DNA of 42,140 nucleotides, taken from Oscillospiraceae bacterium. GTDB taxonomy: Bacteria; Bacillota; Clostridia; Oscillospirales; Ruminococcaceae. The notes beneath the pieces were generated by a model. The model saw nothing but the letters and a program-made list of their open reading frames with translations. It had not been told where the DNA came from and did not search any database. The stretch spans positions 1 to 42,140 of the forward strand of contig JAFTZY010000020.1 in the NCBI GenBank assembly GCA_017460955.1. The letters run 5' to 3'. Positions 14,117-21,100 of the stretch are shown piece after piece. Position 1 is the stretch's first letter. Every line of letters starts with the position of its first letter. Position numbers and translations under genes: made by a program.

Positions 14117-14128
14117 CCGTGATGCCGG

Positions 14129-14698
14129 CTACTGCGCATTCGCAGGCTGCACGGCGGTATTGCGGCGCATGAGCGCTTTAAAGACCGTGCGGATGAGGGG
14201 CTGGATGAAGAAGAGCTGGGAGAAGAAGGCGAACGGGAAATTAAAGCATACAAGCCGCAGCCAGTTGGCCCCCAGTGTCAGGAGGTTCAGCTCCATCTGC
14301 GCATAGGGGTAATACAGGATCGCTGCCAGAGCGCTCATTGCCGGACACATGATCCCCACGGTCGCACAGATAATGGCCGTCTCGAACAGCACCGGATGGG
14401 TCTTGGCCGGGTCAAAGACCCTGCATGCCAGCCGGAACGAGCACGGGCTCCCGACCAGGACCTCGAGCGTGTAGGCCAGGACGAACTCGATCAGCACGAC
14501 TGCCCAGATCGGCACCATGCGGCCGAGCACCGAAACACCGCCCATATGCCGGATGGCATCGAGGACATGGACCTCGCCCGTGAGCTGTGTGAAAACGGGA
14601 CCGTTCACCACGAAAAGACTGTAAAAGACATACGCATGCACGGTCACCAGTACGGTGAGCAGTGCAAAGAGCATCCGCTCTGCTTGATTTCTTGGCAT
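14129..14698 (-). CDS. DUF2798-type multi-spanning membrane protein
   Basis: The 189-residue product has four hydrophobic helices arranged as two similar halves: MLFALLTVLVTVHAYVFYSL with a downstream helix, and ETAIICATVGIMCPAMSALA with a downstream helix containing FPFAFFSQLFFIQPLIR. This matches the duplicated two-helix units of DUF2798, a family of unknown function. ATG 14698 has AAGGAG about 9 nt upstream; the frame extending to 14734 lacks a ribosome site. It is convergent with the HD gene and monocistronic. Confidence 0.8.
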   Translation of the reverse strand: MPRNQAERMLFALLTVLVTVHAYVFYSLFVVNGPVFTQLTGEVHVLDAIRHMGGVSVLGRMVPIWAVVLIEFVLAYTLEVLVGSPCSFRLACRVFDPAKTHPVLFETAIICATVGIMCPAMSALAAILYYPYAQMELNLLTLGANWLRLVCFNFPFAFFSQLFFIQPLIRTVFKALMRRNTAVQPANAQ

Positions 14699-14854
14699 GA
14701 TACACTCCTTACCCTTACATGCAAAAAAACACATGCCCGCACACAGGTACAGCGATCCCGGAGCGGCTGTCCCGTGATCAGATTTATGTACCTTGCGTAC
14801 TACATGTGTCGTTGCCGTAAGTATTCGATTTTCCCCGCACTGCGGGGTGTTCTT

Positions 14855-14884
14855 ATTCTACCACAGAACGGGGCAACGTGTCAA
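14855..14884 (-). promoter_or_regulatory. Probable promoter of the DUF2798 gene
   Basis: On the minus strand, TTGACA (14879-14884) and TAGAAT (14855-14860) are 18 bp apart with TGG before the -10. The 155-nt leader contains CCCCGC-AGT-GCGGGG. An imperfect palindrome (ATGTAC...GTACTACAT) lies at about 14786-14806. The rest of the 14699-15095 spacer holds only the promoter of the next gene. Confidence 0.6.
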
Positions 14885-15019
14885 GTGGGCAGATGTGCCG
14901 AAATGTTTCCACTCGGGAAGCCCGTTTGTGCGCCGTGCAGAGCTTTGTGACATTTCATAGATTTTCACGCACGCCTTTGTACAAAAGAACCATTTTTTGA
15001 GCAGATTTCAGGGAAGGGC

Positions 15020-15048
15020 TTGTCGGAAATCCCAGTTTCTGGTATAAT
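15020..15048 (+). promoter_or_regulatory. Promoter of the dockerin-protein gene
   Basis: TTGTCG (15020-15025) and TATAAT (15043-15048) are 17 bp apart with TGG before the -10. Confidence 0.75.
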
Positions 15049-15095
15049 GGAAACAGATCATCTGCTATACGGCAGACAGAAAGGGTTTTTTGTAC

Positions 15096-15875
15096 ATGCG
15101 TATTTCAAGACTGTTTTCCGTACCGGTCGCAGCAGCGATGCTCCTGGCCGGGATCTCCGTTATGCCCACCGGGGCGGCATCCGAGGGGGAGGGCACCAGG
15201 GTCCTGCTGGCCGGGTCCTTCACCGGCGGCTGGTCCGCGGCTGCTGCCAACGACGGAAACAGCGTCACCGTCAATGAAGACGGCACCTATACCATCGAAT
15301 TTAATGCTTCCAAGGTCGGCACCATGATCGATTCCACATGGACACTGGGCCTCAAGACACTGGACCTGGATATCTGGAGCTATACCGGAGTCAGCAAGGA
15401 GGACATCGGGGAGGATGACTTTGCGCAGATGTTGGAGGATGCCGGTATCGTTTTCAGGGTGGATTCCGTGAAGATCTCCGGCGAGGAGAAGCTCACGGGC
15501 GAATCCACGGTGATCCTGGACGATGACGGCCAAAACCTTCGGATCAACATCTACAACATGTGGACCAGCCCACAGACCGCCATCGTGGACGGTATGCAGA
15601 AATTCAACGGACCGCTGGAGGTGACCTTCACGCTGGCGCTGGGCGATCCGGATGCCGGCACGGACCCTGCCGTCACCCTCTGGGGCGATGCGGACGGGGA
15701 TAACGACTGCGACATCATCGATGTCATTGCCGTGAACAAGGACCAGCTCGGCTCCGCCATGCTCGATGCACAGGGCGCTGTGAACGCGGACGTGAACCGC
15801 AGCGGCACCCTCGAATTCGCCGACGCCGTCCTCATCATGAAGTCCCTTGTGGATCTGGTGACCTTGCCAGTATAA
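15096..15875 (+). CDS. Secreted dockerin-containing protein with an unassigned N-terminal module
   Basis: The 259-residue product has a signal peptide (about residues 1-28), one beta-rich module of about 165 residues (aromatic and Asn-rich; SFTGGWSAAAANDGNSVTV near its start), and a C-terminal type I dockerin from about residue 196. The dockerin has a first calcium loop GDADGDNDCDIID and a second loop ADVNRSGTLEFADA, and ends IMKSLVDLVTLPV. The module looks like a carbohydrate-binding or cohesin-like sandwich, but I cannot name a family. ATG 15096 is used; a TTG two codons upstream is possible. The dockerin nearly matches that of the adaptor scaffoldin at 36584-37399, so both may plug into the same cohesin. 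Confidence 0.85.
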   Translation: MRISRLFSVPVAAAMLLAGISVMPTGAASEGEGTRVLLAGSFTGGWSAAAANDGNSVTVNEDGTYTIEFNASKVGTMIDSTWTLGLKTLDLDIWSYTGVSKEDIGEDDFAQMLEDAGIVFRVDSVKISGEEKLTGESTVILDDDGQNLRINIYNMWTSPQTAIVDGMQKFNGPLEVTFTLALGDPDAGTDPAVTLWGDADGDNDCDIIDVIAVNKDQLGSAMLDAQGAVNADVNRSGTLEFADAVLIMKSLVDLVTLPV

Positions 15876-15877
15876 CG

Positions 15878-15918
15878 ATCACGCCCCGGCATTCAAACAT
15901 GCCGGGGCGTGATGCTTT
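15878..15918 (+). terminator. Terminator of the dockerin-protein gene
   Basis: A 15-bp stem (ATCACGCCCCGGCAT with ATGCCGGGGCGTGAT) is followed by GCTTTT. It also abuts the 3' end of the convergent toxin gene. Confidence 0.85.
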
Positions 15919-15919
15919 T

Positions 15920-16197
15920 CTAAAACGCAAGATCGCTGTGGGACCCTGTGCGGGTCAGTGACAGAATGAGCTGCTGCTCATAAATGCGGTAGACAAGGAG
16001 CCAGTCGGGTGCAATGTGAAGCTCACGGTAGCCGGCCCAGTTCCCGGTCAGCGCATGATCGCGGTATGTGCTCGGCAGCTCGGCGCCCTGTGCAAGCAAG
16101 GTTACGACCGCTTTTAGCTTCGACAGGTCATACCCGCGTTTTTTGCAAGCTTATAGTCGCGCTTGAAGCTTGACGTTCTTTGGATCTCGTACTTCAT
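15920..16197 (-). pseudogene. YafQ/RelE-like toxin, reading frame interrupted at a slippery heptamer
   Basis: Starting at ATG 16197 the frame reads MKYEIQRTSSFKRDYKLAK and then leaves the toxin frame at A-AAA-AAC (complement of 16138-16144), reaching a stop nine codons later. A shift of -1 there restores RGYDLSKLKAVV and the full YafQ pattern, including HALTGNWAGYRELHIAPDW and LTRTGSHSDLAF, ending with TAG at 15920. The restored protein would be about 92 residues, normal for YafQ-type ribosome-dependent mRNA endonucleases. The start overlaps the antitoxin stop as ATGA. It may be an inactive gene, a homopolymer sequencing error (A6 for A7), or a real frameshift site. Confidence 0.75.
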
Positions 16198-16385
16198 TCA
16201 CTGTCCAGCTCCTCAAATAAAGCATCCACGCTCTGAAAGCGGGGGGCATTCCGGTCCTCGGCTATTCTGTCACTCTCCATTCTGGCGAGCGTGTTCTCAT
16301 CAGCAAAGAGCTTGATGAACTCCAGCATCTTTTCTTCCGAAAGCGCTGCAAGCACGCTGACTGCATAATCCCTTGTACTCATCAT
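16194..16385 (-). CDS. Antitoxin partner of the YafQ-like toxin
   Basis: The 63-residue product (MMSTRDYAVSV...) is acidic, with an N-terminal helical part and the C-terminal tail SVDALFEELDSE, typical of antitoxins that fold onto RelE/YafQ toxins. I could not assign it to RelB, DinJ or another named family. AAGGAGGGAG (complement of 16391-16400) fits a start at 16385 or 16382. A second AGGAGG further upstream fits an in-frame ATG at 16403, so the start is uncertain. The toxin gene follows with a 4-nt ATGA overlap, the classic type II operon order. Confidence 0.75.
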   Translation of the reverse strand: MMSTRDYAVSVLAALSEEKMLEFIKLFADENTLARMESDRIAEDRNAPRFQSVDALFEELDSE

Positions 16386-16425
16386 AGCAACTCCCTCCTT
16401 CATAAAAATCGGTCCTCCTATCTTG

Positions 16426-16454
16426 ATGATACCACGTCCGCCCGGTTTTGTCAA
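16426..16454 (-). promoter_or_regulatory. Promoter of the toxin-antitoxin operon
   Basis: On the minus strand, TTGACA (16449-16454) and TATCAT (16426-16431) are 17 bp apart with TGG before the -10. Confidence 0.85.
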
Positions 16455-16465
16455 GCACCCTCCCT

Positions 16466-16494
16466 GCATAATTTTCCCCCCGCTGCCCATCCTA
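16466..16494 (+). promoter_or_regulatory. Sigma-G-like promoter of the DUF421-DUF4363 operon
   Basis: GCATA (16466-16470), 17 bp, CATCCTA (16488-16494) fits the forespore sigma-G pattern GHATR-N17/18-CATNHTA. No sigma-A promoter was seen here. Confidence 0.5.
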
Positions 16495-16514
16495 TCCATA
16501 GAAGGGGGGATTTC

Positions 16515-17192
16515 ATGACGATCGTACTCATCCGGTCACTCATCCTGTACGCGGTGGTCATCGCATCGGTGCGGCTCATGGGCAAGCGGCAGCTCGGCGA
16601 GCTCCAGCCCTCGGAGCTGGTCATCACGATCCTGGTATCCAACATCGCCACGCTCTCACTCGAGGACACCGGCATCCCGCTGCTGTGCGGGATCCTGCCC
16701 ATTTTAGCGCTTGTCTGCTGTGAGGTCATCGCCTCGCAGCTCTCGTTGCACTATACGCCGGTGCGCCGGATCATCTCCGGGAGCCCGAAGATCATCATCC
16801 GTGAAGGGCGTCCCGATCAGGAAATGCTCCGTGCGCTGCGGCTGTCGGTCGATGACCTGCTGTGTGCGCTGCGTATGAACGGCATTTTCGACCTCAGTGA
16901 GGTGCAGTTTGCCATTGTCGAGACCAACGGCAGTGTGTCCGTCTGTCGGAAATTCGCCTGTGAGAGCCCGACCCGGCAGGACTTGGATTGCCCGCGCCCG
17001 TGTGCGGATCCTCCGCTGCTCGTTGCGGCGGACGGGGAGCTGCGTGAGCATGCGCTCGATGCGCTCGGCCGGGACCGCGCATGGCTGTGCGCCTTTCTGG
17101 AGGACGCGCACTGCCGGCTCGAGGAGGTCTTTCTCCTGACGGCGGACCGCGCCGGACACACACAGCTCATCCGGAAGGAGGCGGTAGGATGA
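16515..17192 (+). CDS. DUF421 (YetF/YrbG family) membrane protein
   Basis: The 225-residue product has three N-terminal hydrophobic helices (about residues 3-75) containing the family signature MGKRQLGELQPSELVITILVSN. A cytoplasmic domain follows with SGSPKIIIREGRPDQEMLRALRLS and DDLLCALRMNGIFDLSEVQFAIVETNG. Members are widespread in Bacillus and clostridia; some are spore- or stress-associated, but no biochemical role is known. AGAAGGGGGG provides the ribosome site. The stop overlaps the next start (ATGA at 17189-17192), so it is translationally coupled to a DUF4363 protein, a pairing I recognise from other clostridia. The upstream promoter fits sigma-G. Confidence 0.9.
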   Translation: MTIVLIRSLILYAVVIASVRLMGKRQLGELQPSELVITILVSNIATLSLEDTGIPLLCGILPILALVCCEVIASQLSLHYTPVRRIISGSPKIIIREGRPDQEMLRALRLSVDDLLCALRMNGIFDLSEVQFAIVETNGSVSVCRKFACESPTRQDLDCPRPCADPPLLVAADGELREHALDALGRDRAWLCAFLEDAHCRLEEVFLLTADRAGHTQLIRKEAVG

Positions 17193-17566
17193 ATCGGTTT
17201 CACATGAGCCTTGCCGTGGCGGGGCTGCTCGTGGCGGTATCGGCCGGGTCGCTCGCGGCCGTGGGGTATGAGTGCCGGCAGTTTGGCGCACTTGCGCAGG
17301 ACATCGGTGATGCGCTCGATGCCGGGGATACTGCAAGGGCACGCCGCGCCTATGACCGGATGGAGGCGGCATGGGACGGCTTCCATCATGTGATGGGGCT
17401 GTTTGTCGAGGGGACACAGCTCCATGAGCTGCGTGCGGATATGGCAGGACTGCCGCCCCTTCTTGCCGAGGACACCCCCGAGGCCAGGAGCGCCCTCGCC
17501 CGCCTGGAAAAGCGGATCGAGGCCCTCTATGAGGAGGAGGTCCCGAGCATCTGGCATATTCTTTAG
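17189..17566 (+). CDS. DUF4363-like membrane-anchored protein
   Basis: The 125-residue product has one N-terminal hydrophobic anchor (about residues 7-27) and a helical extracytoplasmic domain with many Ala, Arg and Glu (for example DTARARRAYDRMEAAWDGFHH). This matches the small DUF4363 proteins encoded beside DUF421 genes; function unknown. ATG 17189 overlaps the DUF421 stop, with AAGGAGG at 17175-17181. Transcription should end at the hairpin directly after the gene. Confidence 0.8.
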   Translation: MNRFHMSLAVAGLLVAVSAGSLAAVGYECRQFGALAQDIGDALDAGDTARARRAYDRMEAAWDGFHHVMGLFVEGTQLHELRADMAGLPPLLAEDTPEARSALARLEKRIEALYEEEVPSIWHIL

Positions 17567-17575
17567 AAGTGAGAA
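17562..17575 (+). repeat. Stop-adjacent GAAGTGAGA repeat, short copy
   Basis: TTTAGAAGTGAGAA includes the TAG stop of the DUF4363 gene. It has the same orientation relative to its gene as the copies at 5164-5187 and 18167-18190. Confidence 0.55.
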
Positions 17576-17604
17576 TGCCACCCCGGTTTTGGGGTGGCAT
17601 TTCT
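17574..17604 (+). terminator. Terminator of the DUF421-DUF4363 operon
   Basis: An 11-bp stem (AATGCCACCCC with GGGGTGGCATT) with loop GGTTTT is followed by a short T-rich stretch. The next gene is convergent. Confidence 0.8.
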
Positions 17605-17616
17605 GATCTCTAAGTG

Positions 17617-17997
17617 TTAAACGGGCAGCGTTACCAGATCCACAAGCGACTTCATGATGCCGATCTCTGCCGTGGTCAGTGCGGTGCAGCCGCAGAACGC
17701 CATTTCGTTAATGACCGTAACGCTGTCCGGGAGCCACACGTCGGTGATCTCGGTGCAGTTCCAGAAGGCATCCTCGCCCACCTTCGTCACGGGAACGCCC
17801 CCCACCGTGGCTGCGACGCCCACACCGCCAGCAATGGAGCCCTTGTGCCCCGTCACCTCCGCATGGTCGCTGTACACGGTGTAGACGATGTCATCCTGCG
17901 TAACGGTCGTGCCGTCGGCAGATAGCACGGGCAGGGGACTTACCGCCGTCATCACGGCGAGTGCAGCTGCTGCCAGAAAACTGAAAAAGCGTTTCAT
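17617..17997 (-). pseudogene. Short BspA-type LRR protein ending in a dockerin vestige (deletion remnant)
   Basis: The 126-residue product has a signal peptide (KRFFSFLAAAALAVMTAVSP), a short beta segment (DIVYTVYSDHAEVTGHKGS) and less than two LRR_5 repeats (VGGVPVTKVGEDAFWNC, GCTALTTAEI). It then switches directly to GIMKSLVDLVTLPV, which matches the last residues of the dockerins at 15096-15875 and 36584-37399. The calcium loops are missing, so it cannot dock. The simplest reading is an internal in-frame deletion in an LRR-dockerin gene. ATG 17997 has AAGGAGGGA upstream, and a promoter is intact, so a small secreted product may still be made. Confidence 0.7.
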
Positions 17998-18035
17998 AAA
18001 GCTCCCTCCTTGAAGTTGTATATGCTTCCTCCTAC

Positions 18036-18064
18036 ATTTTAGCACGGCCTGACAGAAAATGCAA
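18036..18064 (-). promoter_or_regulatory. Promoter of the truncated LRR gene
   Basis: On the minus strand, TTGCAT (18059-18064) and TAAAAT (18036-18041) are 17 bp apart with GTGC before the -10. The arrangement resembles that of the large LRR gene at 22464-22494. Confidence 0.75.
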
Positions 18065-18084
18065 GCAAAGGGCACAAAGGGACG

Positions 18085-18130
18085 AAAAAAGCCCCCTCCC
18101 CTCCCGCGTCAGCGGGAGAAGGGAGGGGGA
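18085..18130 (-). terminator. Terminator of the large LRR-cohesin-dockerin gene
   Basis: On the minus strand, a GC-rich stem built on CCCGCTGACGCGGG with flanking pyrimidine/purine arms is followed by GGGGGCTTTTTTCG. The same stem-loop core recurs in the pckG terminator at 22560-22613. Confidence 0.8.
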
Positions 18131-18166
18131 TGGGGGTGAGCGGCCAAAGAGGCCTTCTAACCTCGT

Positions 18167-18190
18167 ACCTCTCACCTCTCACTTCTAAAA
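18167..18190 (-). repeat. Stop-adjacent GAAGTGAGA repeat, copy 2
   Basis: Read with the gene: TTTTAGAAGTGAGAGGTGAG then AGGT, directly after the TGA stop at 18192. It differs from the copy at 5164-5187 by one base over 24. Confidence 0.7.
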
Positions 18191-18191
18191 C

Positions 18192-21100
18192 TCAGCGCTC
18201 GATCCCGAAATACTCATAGATGTCCTTCGTTCCCTTGGCACCGCGGTAGGCGGCATAGCGCAGGATAAAGGAAGCATCGTTGGCATTGACCGCGCTGTTC
18301 TTCCGGTCCACATTGGCCGCAAGCATCTGGGTCTCGGTGAGACCGGAATCACGCTTGGCACCGATGCGGGCTGCGGCCATGAGCACGACGGCTGCGTCAT
18401 TGGCATTGATCTTGCCGTCGTTGTTCACGTCACCGAGCAGGTAGTCCTCGGACGGTGCATTCGGATCCTTGACGGTGATGCCGCCGTCCTGCCAGATGAC
18501 AAGTCCGTCCTCCAGATAGTTGATCGATTCATAATAGTTGGTCCACCGCTCGCCCTCTGTCAGATGCTGGATGGTGAACACATCGCCGATCTCCAGCGTC
18601 TCCGGGAGCGTGATGAGGAGCGTCACAAGCTCGTCCGGTACTCTGGCCGTTGTGCTTGCGGCGGCGAACCGGAAGATATTGTCGTTCAGGGTGACGGAGG
18701 AGGAGAAGCCCGGTACCCTTGCAGAGGGATCATAGTGTGCATTCACACGGGCATCGGCCTCGATCTGGAACTCCATGGCGGTGACCGGCGCACTGCCCTC
18801 GGCGGCACGGACATGGACCTCCACGGTCGTCCCTGCCTGGTCGGGTGTTACTTCAAGATTGTCCACCGTGACAAGGATCGTGCCCGGTTCCGCAGTCGCG
18901 CCCTCTGTCGGGGCCTCGGTGGGAGCCTGCGTGGGTTCCTCAGTCGGGGCATTGGTCAGGCCTTCGGTGGGATCCTCTGTCGGTGTCTCTCCGGTGGCAA
19001 CGATCTTGATCGCGCCGTTTGTCCATGTGATATTGCTGTACTCGCCCGACTGATAGCTGCCCCACAGGTGCGGCTTGGCGATCTGCGGGAGATATTCGAT
19101 GGTATACACATCACCGGCGGCAGCATCGGCGGGCAGGGCCACGGCGATCGTGATGACATCGGTCATCTTGACGGCCTCGTTCGAAGTGCCAAGGCACCAG
19201 AAGGTCGTGTCGTCAGCATAGCTGGACGAAAAGCTGAACGTCCTATAGGTCCGGGGCATGTACTGGTCGAGGATCTCGAGCCTGCTGTCACAGGCGATAC
19301 CGAACTCGAAATAGCCGATCTCCGGCGCATCCTCTCCAAGGTACACGGGGATGTAGACATTCCCACCGATCTGATCGGCGGGGATCTCTACGGTGCCGAC
19401 CGTGACAGCAACTGTCCTGCCATCACCCTGCGTCGGCTCTTCCGTCGGTTCCTGCGTGGGCTCCTCGGTGGGGGCCTCGGTGGGCTCCTCGGTGGGGGCC
19501 TCCGTGGGCTCTTCCGTACCGTCGGTCACGACGATGCAGCCGTCCTGCCATGTGACAGGGTAGTGCGTAGAAATGGTCATATCCGACCAGATCTCCGGGT
19601 AGTCCACATCATGGGCGATCTCAAAGCGGTCACCGACAGCGATGTCGGCGGGGAGGGTGAACCGAAGCTCCGTGATGTTGTCAAACGCTCTGGCACTGCT
19701 TTTTGCGTAGGCGATGAGCAGGGTATTCTCTCTGGACACAACGTTCAGGCCAATGCCGTCATAGCTGTTAAGGGTCAGGCGGCTGTCATAGGTGATGCGA
19801 TACTCAAAGCTCGTCAGCTCCGCACTGCCCTCGGCAAGTGCGATGTTGACGGTCACCTCCTTGCCGGCATCCTCGGGGCTGACCTTGATCTGGTCGATGA
19901 GGACGGTCACGGTATCCCCGGCAGGGACGCGGGTCTCCCCCTCGGTGGGTTCCTCGGTGGGCGTCGGTGCATCGATGTCCACAAAGGGGATGCTGTTTTC
20001 CTCGGCATAGGTCTGGGCGTAGGAGCCTGCCTTGCCATAGATGGTGACAATGCCGGTTTCCTTGAAAACATTGGTACCGATGGAGGTCACCGATGCGGGG
20101 ATCACGATCTTTTTAAGGGCATAGCACGAGGAGAAGGCGCCGTCGCCGATCTCCGTTACGGTATCGGGAACGGTGAACTCGGTCAGGCTCGAGCATCCGG
20201 TAAAGGCATAATCGGGGATCGTGGTGATATTGGCTTCAAACGTAAGATCCGACAGCTGCTGGCAGCCAAGGAAGGCGCCGGTCTCAAGGGTCGTGACGGA
20301 ATCCGGGACGGAAAGACTTGTCATTTTTTCACTGACCTGGAAGGCATACTGGCCGATCGTCGTGACCGGAACGTCCCCGAATGCAGGGAGGACCGTGCCG
20401 GAGGTCAGACTGTATTCGGAGATGAAGACCTTGACATAGGGAGTGCCGTCCGTGAAGTAGAGGACGTAGGTGATGTCGTCCACTGTGGTTTCGGCCGATA
20501 TAAAGCGGATCTCGTTTTCGATGGCATAATCCTGCACTGCAGAGCCGATCGCACCGCGGAGTGTGATGCCTTCGCAGGTACTGAAGGCACCCTCGGGGAT
20601 CTCGGTGACAGTTTCCGGAAGGTACAGGAACGTGATCAGGTCTTTCCGGAAGGCATCCTTCGCGATCGTCGTAACAGGCACGCTTACTGATTCGGGGACC
20701 GTGACGCTGTACAGGCTTTTCGTGACGCCGACGATCTCGGCATGGTCCTCATAGATACGGTAGGCGATTCCTTCCACAAGGGCATCGTAGGCCACGAAGG
20801 GGATGTTGTTTTCCGTGGCATAGGTCTCGGCAGCGGAGCCGGCGGTGCCGTAGATGATCAGCTCGTCGCAGCCGTCAAAGGCACCCTCGCCAATCTCGGT
20901 GACGGATGCCGGGATGTTGACGACGGACAGGCTCGTACCGGCAAAGGCACGGGCACCGATGGACACGAGCGTATCCGGGAGCGTGACATAGTTGAGCTTC
21001 GTGCAGGCAGCGAACGCCTCGTCGCAGATCTTCGTGACGGGGACATCCTCCACGTTGTCTTTGAGCGTCGTGTAGGTCAGAGTTTTGTCTGCAGCGGTCA

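Noticed and set aside
14784-14806. Imperfect palindrome ATGTAC...GTACTACAT as an operator of the DUF2798 gene
   Set aside because: The arms are imperfect and the site lies within the leader far from the promoter; too weak to call.
18564-20690. Long plus-strand frame opposite the large LRR gene
   Set aside because: The real minus-strand gene has signal peptide, LRRs, linkers and dockerin. The opposite frame is compositionally a mirror image. The same applies to frames opposite pckG (22489-24483), the third LRR gene (29313-31475) and the scaffoldins (37509-39293, 39524-41116).
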